Shown here piece by piece: positions 1-6,350 of a stretch of 15,816 bases of DNA (within the stretch, counting starts at the first letter, position 1; the number at the start of each line of letters is the position of its first letter). The DNA lies in contig JAEYEN010000003.1 of NCBI GenBank assembly GCA_023403375.1, positions 1-15,816 on the forward strand, given 5' to 3'. The notes under the pieces are model-generated. The model searched no databases, had not been told where the DNA came from, and saw only the letters and a list, made by a program, of their open reading frames with translations. The translations under genes were made by a program, and so were the position numbers. Source of the DNA: Bacillota bacterium. GTDB lineage: Bacteria > Bacillota > Clostridia > Christensenellales > Borkfalkiaceae.

Positions 1-154
1 CTTCAAGCCCCGCAAGTTCGCTTCTCACCGTTGCGGAACTTAAATCCTTTATATATTTTTCAGTTATGCTTTTACTGCTCACCGGCTGCGCCGTGGAAAT
101 ATAATCGTCTACGACGAACTGTAAGATTTTTTTCTTTCTTTCGGAAAGTTTCAT
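1..154 (-). CDS. hrcA: Heat-inducible transcription repressor HrcA (N-terminal part only)
   Basis: The gene is cut by the window edge, so only the first 51 codons are visible. The translation begins MKLSERKKKILQFVVDDYI and continues with TAQPVSSKSI and SSATVRSELAGLE. This is the N-terminal winged-helix DNA-binding domain of HrcA, whose family members typically read ILxxIVxxYIxTxxPVGSxxL and SSATIRNxMxxLE. HrcA represses class I heat-shock operons (typically hrcA-grpE-dnaK-dnaJ and groES-groEL) by binding the CIRCE inverted repeat, and it needs GroEL to stay active. The ATG at 154 is chosen because AAGGAGAA lies just upstream (161-168). A promoter and a CIRCE element sit directly in front, so the gene should be autoregulated. 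The rest of the presumed heat-shock operon lies beyond coordinate 1. Identification is firm despite the truncation, because operator and protein agree. Confidence 0.93.
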   Translation of the reverse strand, partial: MKLSERKKKILQFVVDDYISTAQPVSSKSITEKYIKDLSSATVRSELAGLE

Positions 155-189
155 CTACTTTTCTCCTTGGCAATGTTAAAAGTTTTTTG

Positions 190-216
190 TTAGCACTCTT
201 ATCTCTCGATTGCTAA
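190..216. promoter_or_regulatory. CIRCE operator (HrcA binding site)
   Basis: The left arm TTAGCACTC (190-198) is followed by a 9-bp spacer and the right arm GATTGCTAA (208-216). The CIRCE consensus is TTAGCACTC-N9-GAGTGCTAA, so spacing and 17 of 18 arm bases match; the only change is T for G at the third base of the right arm. It lies just downstream of the predicted transcription start of hrcA, the usual position for a heat-shock operon. Confidence 0.95.
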
Positions 217-226
217 CTTTGACATA

Positions 227-255
227 ATTGTACTCTTAATATTATCCGTTGTCAA
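227..255 (-). promoter_or_regulatory. Sigma-A-type promoter of the hrcA operon
   Basis: On the minus strand there is a perfect -35 TTGACA (250-255), a 17-bp spacer and a -10 TACAAT (227-232, one mismatch to TATAAT). Transcription should start near 220, so the CIRCE operator covers roughly +4 to +30. The leader before the hrcA ATG is about 65 nt. Confidence 0.9.
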
Positions 256-357
256 GACTTTTATATAACTTTTTTAAAAATTTTTTTATAAACTTTTACA
301 AGCCGAAAAAAACCGAAAAATATGAGAAAGATACCAGAGCGAAAAGTTTTATACTAT

Positions 358-381
358 AAAAAAACCGCCCTTTTCGGGCGG
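358..381 (-). terminator. Intrinsic terminator, end of the peptidase-proA transcript
   Basis: A 6-bp GC stem, CCGCCC (365-370) and GGGCGG (376-381), encloses a 5-nt loop. Read on the minus strand it is followed by seven T (364-358), which makes a textbook intrinsic terminator. On the plus strand the stem is followed only by AATTTT, so termination in that direction should be weaker. It lies 236 bp past the proA stop and about 100 bp before the hrcA promoter, and so insulates the two units. Confidence 0.85.
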
Positions 382-617
382 AATTTTCATTTGTGTAATT
401 TTATAGTTTTTTACCTTTTAATTGGTTGTTTTATTTATTGGTTTATATTGTTTAAGAGTATTAGATTAAGTAATTATATATTAAAGTTTTTACAAACTTA
501 TATAAATTATAGAATACCAATTATAAACGGTATTATAAACGGGCGGTTATATAGTTTATAATTTTTATAAATCGTATATTATATTCTTTATATATTTTTA
601 TAAATATTTATAAACCG
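382..617. other. AT-rich intergenic stretch between proA and its terminator
   Basis: Together with the hrcA control region and the terminator this is part of a 463-bp interval without a gene. It is strongly AT-rich. I see no ORF with a ribosome binding site on either strand. The only structure I can point to is the small repeat cluster at 520-562. It may be a long 3' untranslated region of proA, or it may hold a small RNA that ends at the 358-381 terminator; I found no convincing promoter for the latter. Confidence 0.5.
520..562. repeat. Short direct and inverted repeats in AT-rich DNA
   Basis: ATTATAAACGG occurs twice in tandem (520-530 and 532-542, 12-bp period). The second copy also forms a perfect 9-bp inverted repeat, ATTATAAAC (532-540) with GTTTATAAT (554-562), around a 13-nt GC-containing loop. 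The stem is nearly all A-T, so it is a weak hairpin. Function unknown; chance in such AT-rich DNA is possible. Confidence 0.45.
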
Positions 618-1883
618 TTATTTTCTTACGGCGCCCTTTCCCGAAACGTAGAACTTTCTTGTCGTCAGCACGTCTAAGCCCATAGGCCCCCTTGCGTGTA
701 ATTTTTGCGTGGAGATTCCTATTTCCGCACCAAAGCCGAAAACAAATCCGTCTGTAAATCTGGTAGACGCGTTATGGTAAACCGAAGAAGAATCTATAAG
801 CGTCATAAATTTTTGCGCGTTTTGGGAATTTTCGGTTATAATCGCTTCGCTATGATGTGTGGAATGTTCGTTGATATGTGCGATTGCCTGGTCCAGGTCG
901 TCAACGGTTTTCACCGAAATTATAGCCGCGCCGTATTCGGTGTAAAAATCTTCTTCCGTTGCGGGGCGGGCGTTTTCATAGCCGCAACCCTGCAATACTT
1001 TAAGCGCGCGCTCGTCCGCACGGATTTCGACTTTCTTTTCTGCCAGCCGTTTTGCTATTACGGGCAACGCTTTGTCTAAAATTGCGGAATGAATAACCAA
1101 AGATTCGCAAGCGTTGCAAACGCTGTAACGTTGCGTTTTTGCGTTAAAAATAACGTCCGCCGCCATTTTCACGTCTGCAAAAAGGTCCACGTAAACGTGG
1201 CAGTTGCCGGTGCCCGTTTCTATTATAGGAATTGTGGAATTTTCCACCGCCGCCCTAATAAGCGCCGCGCCGCCGCGCGGAATAAGCAGGTCTACGTATT
1301 TATTCATCGTCATAAATTTAGCGGTTGTTTCTCTCGACGTATCTTCTATAAGCGAAAGCGCGTTTTCGTCTATCGAGCAGGAACGCAACGCTTCTTTTAA
1401 TATTTTAACCAGAATTTTATTACTGTTTAACGCGTCCGAACCGCCCTTTAAGATGACTGCGTTTTTAGTTTTTAACGTGAGAGCGAAAGCGTCTGCCGTA
1501 ACGTTCGGTCTTGCCTCGTAAATCATACCGACTACGCCGAACGGAACCGCCTTTTCAACGATTTTAATGCCCTGAATTTTATTATGATATTTATAAAGGG
1601 TTTTGCCCGTGGGAGATGATAACGCCGCCACTTCTTCAAGCCCTTCCGCAATAGACGAAATAACTTTATCGGTAAGCAAAAGTCGGTCTATAAAGCCTTC
1701 GCTTTTACCGTTTTTCTTTGCGAATTCTATATCTTTAACGTTTTCGGCTTTAATAACTTCTACGTTTTCTCTTAAAAGCGCCGCCGCCCTTTTAAGCGCG
1801 CGGTTTATATTGTTTTCGTCTTCCAACAAAAGTGAAAAAGCCGCCTTTTTAGCGTTTTCGCACAATAAAACCAAATCAGTCAT
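618..1883 (-). CDS. proA: Glutamate-5-semialdehyde dehydrogenase (gamma-glutamyl phosphate reductase) ProA
   Basis: ProA performs the NADPH-dependent reduction of gamma-glutamyl phosphate to glutamate-5-semialdehyde, the second step of proline synthesis in the cytoplasm. The protein has 421 residues, close to the usual 415-420. Visible family signatures are the PFGVVGMIYEARPNVTADA segment, the catalytic cysteine in VCNACESLVIH, and the C-terminal FGFGAEIGISTQKLHARGPM followed by LDVLTTRKF. The frame stays open upstream to 1958, but I choose the ATG at 1883 because AAGGAG stands 7 nt before it, whereas the longer start adds 25 residues not found in the family. The start overlaps the end of the upstream peptidase gene by 8 bp, so the two are cotranscribed and probably translationally coupled. 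The usual partner proB (glutamate 5-kinase) is not in this window. Identification is very firm. Confidence 0.97.
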   Translation of the reverse strand: MTDLVLLCENAKKAAFSLLLEDENNINRALKRAAALLRENVEVIKAENVKDIEFAKKNGKSEGFIDRLLLTDKVISSIAEGLEEVAALSSPTGKTLYKYHNKIQGIKIVEKAVPFGVVGMIYEARPNVTADAFALTLKTKNAVILKGGSDALNSNKILVKILKEALRSCSIDENALSLIEDTSRETTAKFMTMNKYVDLLIPRGGAALIRAAVENSTIPIIETGTGNCHVYVDLFADVKMAADVIFNAKTQRYSVCNACESLVIHSAILDKALPVIAKRLAEKKVEIRADERALKVLQGCGYENARPATEEDFYTEYGAAIISVKTVDDLDQAIAHINEHSTHHSEAIITENSQNAQKFMTLIDSSSVYHNASTRFTDGFVFGFGAEIGISTQKLHARGPMGLDVLTTRKFYVSGKGAVRK

Positions 1884-2331
1884 CGCTATCTCCTTTCGCT
1901 GCGGAAAATAAACTCGCCAGCCGTTTAAGTCGCATAAAAAACCTTGCTTTTTTAACACGTTTTTTATCGTTTTTATATATTTTTTCTACTTTCTTTTTAT
2001 ATTTCGGGGCGGTAACGCTTATAAATTTTTTACCGCGATAAAAGCCTGTCATCACGCCGTAAACGTTTTGTTCCGCCACTTTCTCTTTTTTACTCTGACT
2101 GTCACCGCAAAAAATATAACCGCCGTCGCATACGTCAATCACTCTGTGAAGGATATACGTTCCGTCGGCGCGGACGTAAAATCCTACGTCAAAGCGGTTA
2201 AGTCTTTGACTTTTTTTCTCTATTATCACGGTGTTCTTTTTAGATTTAAGCGTGGGCCACATACTGTTGCCCTTGGGCGAAAACGCGATTTTGCCGTTTT
2301 CGTTTAGCGCCTTTATATAATCTGACTGCAT
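1876..2331 (-). CDS. Small S24/S26 (SipW-like) peptidase-domain protein without membrane segment
   Basis: A 151-residue protein with the order of motifs of the S26B/S24 signal-peptidase fold. GNSMWPTL carries the candidate nucleophile Ser23. YILHRVIDV carries His62, where bacterial signal peptidase I would have the Lys general base and SipW/ER-type enzymes have His. FCGDSQ matches the GD(x)N-like box. Unlike SipW it shows no hydrophobic transmembrane stretch. Instead the last 50 residues are strongly basic and could form an amphipathic helix (KKKVEKIYK and KKARFFMRLKRL). Similar small soluble domains are annotated as S24/S26 peptidases in Clostridia, without a defined substrate. I use the ATG at 2331 and not the in-frame TTG at 2349, because the predicted promoter overlaps the TTG and would start transcription at the ATG. 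No Shine-Dalgarno sequence is present. It overlaps proA by 8 bp. The fold is fairly sure; activity and role are not known. Confidence 0.75.
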   Translation of the reverse strand: MQSDYIKALNENGKIAFSPKGNSMWPTLKSKKNTVIIEKKSQRLNRFDVGFYVRADGTYILHRVIDVCDGGYIFCGDSQSKKEKVAEQNVYGVMTGFYRGKKFISVTAPKYKKKVEKIYKNDKKRVKKARFFMRLKRLASLFSAAKGDSDD

Positions 2332-2337
2332 ATTATC

Positions 2338-2366
2338 ATTATATAACAACCGATAAGTTTTGTAAA
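2338..2366 (-). promoter_or_regulatory. Promoter of the peptidase-proA unit, predicted leaderless start
   Basis: Minus strand: -35 TTTACA (2361-2366, one mismatch), 17-bp spacer, perfect -10 TATAAT (2338-2343). Counting 7 nt from the last T of the -10 box gives +1 at 2331, which is the A of the ATG. There is no ribosome binding site before this ATG, which fits a leaderless mRNA. Confidence 0.7.
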
Positions 2367-2381
2367 CAAAATAAAAACAAC

Positions 2382-2427
2382 AAAAAACGGCTCAACTCTT
2401 TATATGATAATTAAACGAGTTAAACCG
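2382..2427 (-). terminator. Intrinsic terminator after the vanZ-like gene
   Basis: On the minus strand CGGTTTAACTC (2427-2417) pairs over all 11 positions with GAGTTGAGCCG (2398-2388), counting two G-U pairs. Six T follow at once (2387-2382), then more T-rich sequence. On the plus strand the two wobble positions become C-A mismatches, so it should mainly stop minus-strand transcripts, here the purA-malQ-vanZ unit. Confidence 0.75.
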
Positions 2428-2583
2428 ATTTTCTTTTTTTGTTTTTGCCTATTTACCGTTTTACCGCAATTTATTTTTCTGCGGAAAATATCGTTCTTTG
2501 CGCAATTTCTTTTTTGCGGGTTGCCGTTTTGCGCCCCGAATTAATTTGTTGCCCGATTTCCCTTTTGCCGCAATTAACGATTT

Positions 2584-3168
2584 TCAGTTTTTTCCTTTTT
2601 CGTCGTCTGCGTTTACCGTGCTTTGTAAGGCTCCGTCTTTCGGCAATTCGATTTTTTCTGCCGAACACGTTTTTTTTCGCGCGTCGTTTTCTTCACCGTC
2701 TTTTTTCAGCCGCTTATTTTCTTTTATATGTTTTACGAGAATATATACGATATAAATAATCGCCGTTGCGGTAACCACGCCGCCGAAATCTATCAGCACG
2801 TCGGACACGAGTGAACCCCTGTCAGATAAAATCTGTATCGCTTCGTCCGTAACTGCGGTAAAAAGTCCGAAAAACAAAACGGTAGGCAACACTTTATAAG
2901 AGTATTTTTTAAGCGTTATAAAAATAAAGTTAAGTTCTATTCCCAAAACGGTAAACTCCGTGCCATGCGCAAGTTTTCTGAAAGTTCCGTGCGTTATAAC
3001 GTCTTTGCCGAAAACAAAGTCCATTATTCCTTTAAACACGCCGTATACCCCTTGCGATTCTTTGCTTGAAGTTCCGCCGGACAAAACCGAATTTGAAAAA
3101 ATAAACGCCACGGTAAGCGCGGTTAAAACGCATAAAACTATTAAAACTATTTTCCTTTTAACGCTCAT
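2584..3168 (-). CDS. VanZ-family membrane protein
   Basis: A 194-residue membrane protein of the VanZ-like family. The conserved blocks are in the right order: FSNSVLSGGTSSKESQG after the first hydrophobic helix (about residues 6-26), FRKLAHGTEF (63-72) leading into the second helix, TDEAIQ (107-112) in or after the third, and RGSLVSDVLIDFGG (117-130) before the last helix (about 130-147). The C-terminal 45 residues are charged and low in complexity, and look like a cytoplasmic tail. VanZ itself gives low-level teicoplanin resistance in enterococci, but most chromosomal homologues have no known role, so resistance should not be assumed. An upstream in-frame GTG at 3225 exists. I prefer the ATG at 3168 because CGGAGAT lies 6-12 nt before it and the hydrophobic helix then begins at once. 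It follows malQ by 132 bp with no promoter I can recognise, so it is probably the last gene of that unit. Confidence 0.85.
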   Translation of the reverse strand: MSVKRKIVLIVLCVLTALTVAFIFSNSVLSGGTSSKESQGVYGVFKGIMDFVFGKDVITHGTFRKLAHGTEFTVLGIELNFIFITLKKYSYKVLPTVLFFGLFTAVTDEAIQILSDRGSLVSDVLIDFGGVVTATAIIYIVYILVKHIKENKRLKKDGEENDARKKTCSAEKIELPKDGALQSTVNADDEKGKN

Positions 3169-3300
3169 GGTTATCTCCGTTTCTTTGTCCGCCTTTGCTT
3201 TGTTTTCGTATTCTACTTTATGCACGTAAACTTATTAAACGCAGGTCAAACGCAATCGTTTATTATCCGTCGGAAAGGCTATACATAGCGCAAGCGCATA

Positions 3301-4797
3301 TTATCTGTCGTATTTTACGGTAAGTTTTTTTATTCTTGCCGCAACCGATTTCGTAAACGCGGATTTAGGCATTCTTACCGCCCAGTTCTGCTGTTTAACC
3401 GTGCCCGGTTCGTTAATTCTGTAATCCGTGTTCAGTCCCAGATAGTCTGCAAGCGGAACCACGTAAAGGTTTGCCGCGCACTTAAAGCCCAATTCTATTA
3501 TTGCGGGTATAAGGTCGTCTTTACATTCGACTTCCCTATTTATTTCTAACTTCAAAAGGCTGTTTTTAACGCCATTATAAAGGTTATTCAAATCCCATTC
3601 GCTCGATTTGTCTATAAGTCCTTTTAAGGTGTCGTTATCGTGCGTTCCCGTATAGCAAACGGAATTTTCGGGTATGTTTTCGGGAAGATAGAGATTGTCT
3701 TTTTCGCCGTTGAACGCAAAAGATAAAATTTTCATTCCGGGATAACCCGTATAGCGCAAAAGTTCTCTCACTCCGTCGTCTATTATGCCCAAATCTTCCG
3801 CGATAATTCTTTCGCCGTCAATCTCTTTATGCAGCGTGTCGAAAAGTTCTCTGCTCGGCACGGTAACCCATTCGCCTATCGTAGCGTCGGGTCTGCCGTT
3901 ATCCACTTCGTAATATCTGTCTAAACCGCGGAAGTGGTCGATACGAACGTAGTCGAAAGTTTTTAGCGCTTTTTTAAGCCGCTCTGTCCACCATAAAAAG
4001 TTATCCTTTTTATGCGTGTCGTAATCGTAAACGGGGTTGCCCCAGAGTTGACCCGTTCTTGAAAAATAGTCCGGCGGAACACCGGCGACTTTTTTAGGAA
4101 CGAAATTATCGTCAAGTTTAAAAAGTTCGGGGTTTACCCACACGTCCACGCTGTCTAACGCGACGTAAAGCGGCATATCGCCCATTATGGAAACGCCTTT
4201 TTTATTTGCGTATTTTTTAAGCGCGAACCACTGGTTGGAAGCGATAAACTGAACGAACTGCCAGAAAAACACTTCGTCCGCATTCTCTTTTTCAAACGCT
4301 TTAAGCGCGTCTTTATCGCGGTACTTTATTTTGTCTTCCCACTCGAAAAAGTGTTTATAATTGGTTTTTGTTTTAAGCGCGTTGAAAAGCGCGTAATCTC
4401 TGAATTCGCCTTTCTTTACAAACCTTGTAAAGGCCTTATCGCTTTTATCGAAACGTGAAAATGCCTTTCTTAAAAGGGGGTATCTTATATTGTAAAGCGC
4501 GCCGTAATCAATATAAAAATCATCTCTTTCCGCGCTTTTAAGTTCTGCGGCGGTTAAAAGTTTTTGCTCTTTCAACGCCTTTATGCTTATAAAGTATGGG
4601 TTAAACGAAGTGGAACATATCGACGAATACGGCGAGTTGCCGTAACCCGTTTCGACAAGCGGCAGAATCTGCCATATTTTCTGCCCCGCTTCGCTTAAAA
4701 AATCTACAAAACTATAACTTTCTTCTCCGAAACTTCCTGCGCCGTATTTACTCGGCAAAGAAAAAACGGGAAGCAATATTCCGCTTTGTCTTTTCAT
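3301..4797 (-). CDS. malQ: 4-alpha-glucanotransferase (amylomaltase) MalQ
   Basis: A GH77 enzyme that moves alpha-1,4-glucan segments between maltodextrins and releases glucose; it acts in the cytoplasm in maltodextrin or glycogen use. The length of 498 residues is typical. It opens with the hallmark GILLPVFSLPSKYGAGSFG and WQILPLVETGYGNSPYSS. The catalytic residues are all visible: the nucleophile Asp287 in VRIDHFRGL, the acid/base Glu334 in IIAEDLG, and Asp387 in the THDNDT motif. The substrate-site block GDMPLYVALDSVDVW is also intact. The ATG at 4797 has AAGGAGC a few bases upstream. It starts 41 bp after the purA stop with no promoter between, so it is probably read from the purA promoter. 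No phosphorylase or sugar transporter gene is nearby. Confidence 0.97.
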   Translation of the reverse strand: MKRQSGILLPVFSLPSKYGAGSFGEESYSFVDFLSEAGQKIWQILPLVETGYGNSPYSSICSTSFNPYFISIKALKEQKLLTAAELKSAERDDFYIDYGALYNIRYPLLRKAFSRFDKSDKAFTRFVKKGEFRDYALFNALKTKTNYKHFFEWEDKIKYRDKDALKAFEKENADEVFFWQFVQFIASNQWFALKKYANKKGVSIMGDMPLYVALDSVDVWVNPELFKLDDNFVPKKVAGVPPDYFSRTGQLWGNPVYDYDTHKKDNFLWWTERLKKALKTFDYVRIDHFRGLDRYYEVDNGRPDATIGEWVTVPSRELFDTLHKEIDGERIIAEDLGIIDDGVRELLRYTGYPGMKILSFAFNGEKDNLYLPENIPENSVCYTGTHDNDTLKGLIDKSSEWDLNNLYNGVKNSLLKLEINREVECKDDLIPAIIELGFKCAANLYVVPLADYLGLNTDYRINEPGTVKQQNWAVRMPKSAFTKSVAARIKKLTVKYDR

Positions 4798-4838
4798 AAT
4801 CGCTCCTTTTTTGCGGTTTTTACTTCCGTTTTTTATTC

Positions 4839-6110
4839 TTATAATACTATGTAGGCTTCTCTTTCGGCGCCGACCGAAACGTATTTGATTTTCGCGCCTA
4901 TCGCTTCTTCTATAAAGCGGATATAATCCAATGCTTCCTTAGGCAAATCTTCGGGTTTTCTGCACTTTGAGATGTCCGAATTCCAACCTTTAAGCGTTTT
5001 GAAAACAGGTTTATATTCGTCTAACTTCTGCGTGAACGGGAATTCGGTGGTAATAACGCCGTCTAATTCGTATGCCACGCAAACTTCTATTTCTTTATAG
5101 CAACTTAAAACGTCTAACTTGGTAAGCGCGATTTCGTCCGCACCCTGCATTCTGATTCCGTACTTACTTGCAACCGCGTCGAACGGTCCCACTCTTCTAG
5201 GTCTGCCGGTAGCCGCGCCGTATTCGCCGCCCGCTTTTCTTAACGTTTCGGCTTTTTCGCCAAAATATTCTGCGGTAAAAGGACCTTCGCCCACGCAGGT
5301 GGAATACGCTTTCATTATACCGATGGATAAGTCTAACTTGTGGTTAGGGATACCCGCGCCGATAGGTGCATAAGCCGCAATGGAGTTGGACGAAGAAGTA
5401 TAGGGATAAATTCCGAATTCTATATCCCTTAACGCGCCGAGTTGCGCTTCAAACATAATCTTTTTGCCTTCTTTCGCCGCTTTGTCGAGATATAAACCCG
5501 TGTCGCAGATATATGGAAGCAGTTGCTCGCCGTATTTTGTAAGATGTTCCATCATCGCGTTTACGGTGAAAGGCTGACCGTTATAAACGTTTACGATAGT
5601 AAGGTTTTTCCACTTAATTATGTCTTCAAGTCTTTCTCTTAAAAGTTTAAGGTCGAAAAGTTCGCCCATACGGATAGCCTTTTTCATATATTTATCGCCG
5701 TAAATGGGCGCGATGCCGCGGCGCGTAGAACCGAATTTCTTATCGGAAAGTCTTGCTTCTTCCAGACAATCCTGTTCAATGTTATAAGGCATACAAATAA
5801 CCGCTCTGTTGCTGACTTTAAGGTTTTCGGGCGTGATTTTTATTCCCGCCGCTTTAAGCCTTGCCATTTCTTCTACCAAATGCTTAATGTCTACGGCGAC
5901 GCCGTTACCTATTACGTTTACGACTTCTTCTCTTAAAATACCGGAAGGCAAAAGGTTTAATATAAATTTACCTTTTTCGTTGATAACGGTATGCCCCGCG
6001 TTGTTTCCGCCCTGATACCTTACAACAACGTCGTAATCGCTGGACAAAAGGTCTACCATACGACCTTTTCCTTCATCGCCCCAGTTTATTCCTGAAATAG
6101 CAGTTAACAT
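4839..6110 (-). CDS. purA: Adenylosuccinate synthetase PurA
   Basis: PurA makes adenylosuccinate from IMP and aspartate with GTP hydrolysis, the first committed step to AMP. The protein has 423 residues, as usual. The P-loop is NWGDEGKGR (9-17) with catalytic Asp12 and His40 in NNAGH. Further signatures are STRRGIAP (128-135), the IMP-site segment around Gln223, VGEGPF, the aspartate loop ATGRPRRVGPFDA (300-312), and the guanine-binding KLDVL (331-335). Two motifs differ from the common form: NWGDEGKGR instead of QWGDEGKGK, and FEAQLG (220-225) where most enzymes read FEGAQG. All catalytic residues are present, so I take it as an active but divergent sub-lineage. The ATG at 6110 has AAGGAG 6-8 nt upstream, and a strong promoter ends about 55 bp before it. 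The next gene in the unit is malQ. Confidence 0.96.
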   Translation of the reverse strand: MLTAISGINWGDEGKGRMVDLLSSDYDVVVRYQGGNNAGHTVINEKGKFILNLLPSGILREEVVNVIGNGVAVDIKHLVEEMARLKAAGIKITPENLKVSNRAVICMPYNIEQDCLEEARLSDKKFGSTRRGIAPIYGDKYMKKAIRMGELFDLKLLRERLEDIIKWKNLTIVNVYNGQPFTVNAMMEHLTKYGEQLLPYICDTGLYLDKAAKEGKKIMFEAQLGALRDIEFGIYPYTSSSNSIAAYAPIGAGIPNHKLDLSIGIMKAYSTCVGEGPFTAEYFGEKAETLRKAGGEYGAATGRPRRVGPFDAVASKYGIRMQGADEIALTKLDVLSCYKEIEVCVAYELDGVITTEFPFTQKLDEYKPVFKTLKGWNSDISKCRKPEDLPKEALDYIRFIEEAIGAKIKYVSVGAEREAYIVL

Positions 6111-6164
6111 ATTTTCTCCTTATCGGGCAAATTTTTATCCGCCCTTTGTGTTTTTTACCTTTAT

Positions 6165-6193
6165 ATTATCTTATAATCCCGCTCTTTTGTCAA
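6165..6193 (-). promoter_or_regulatory. Promoter of purA
   Basis: Minus strand: perfect -35 TTGACA (6188-6193), 17-bp spacer, -10 GATAAT (6165-6170). The start should be near 6158, giving a leader of about 48 nt. The leader contains a small GGGC/GCCC hairpin (6125-6144) just ahead of the AAGGAG. A 5-bp inverted repeat, CCGCT (6179-6183) and AGCGG (6195-6199), brackets the -35 box and could be an operator half-site pair. It does not match the PurR box as I know it from Bacillus. Confidence 0.82.
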
Positions 6194-6241
6194 TAGCGGT
6201 AAGATTAGTTTTAGTTATATTTCTTTCTTTTGATTTTTAGT

Positions 6242-6324
6242 ATTATACTGTCTTTTTTGTTTTTGTTGTTATTCTTTTTTTTGTAATTATACTATCTTTT
6301 TGTTTTCGTAATTTATTGTCTTTT
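6242..6324. repeat. T-rich imperfect direct repeats upstream of the purA promoter
   Basis: ATTATACTGTCTTTTTTG (6242-6259) recurs as ATTATACTATCTTTTTG (6286-6302) 44 bp further on. A weaker third copy, TTATTGTCTTTTGG, lies around 6312-6325. The strand is almost pure pyrimidine. On the minus strand each of the first two copies carries AGTATAAT, a -10-like string, but no -35 fits. Function unknown. The rest of the 6111-6350 gap shows nothing beyond the purA promoter. Confidence 0.4.
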
Positions 6325-6350
6325 GGTATTTGTTCTCTATCCTATTTTTA

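Noticed and set aside
31..216. Plus-strand reading frame over the hrcA start
   Set aside because: It is antisense to hrcA and covers the CIRCE operator; there is no ribosome binding site.
322..561. Plus-strand reading frame of 79 codons in the proA-hrcA gap
   Set aside because: It runs through the 358-381 terminator stem, has no ribosome binding site, is extremely AT-rich, and resembles no family I know.
1884..1958. Longer proA start giving 25 extra residues
   Set aside because: The internal ATG at 1883 has an AAGGAG site and matches the family N-terminus; the extension lies within the upstream peptidase gene.
2461..2576. Recurring CGCAATT strings after the vanZ-like gene (about 2461, 2498 and 2563)
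   Set aside because: The copies are short, unevenly spaced and differ in flanks; this looks like base composition and not a defined repeat.
2439..2759. Plus-strand frames opposite the end of the vanZ-like gene
   Set aside because: They are antisense to a recognised gene, with low-complexity Phe/Arg-rich translations from T-rich sequence and no start signal.
3169..3225. GTG start for the vanZ-like gene 19 codons further up
   Set aside because: It has no ribosome binding site, and the added residues are charged and not VanZ-like; GGAG stands before the ATG at 3168.
3284..3300. Hairpin AGCGC-AA-GCGC after malQ as a terminator
   Set aside because: The stem is only 4 bp with a 2-nt loop and there is no U-tract on the minus strand.
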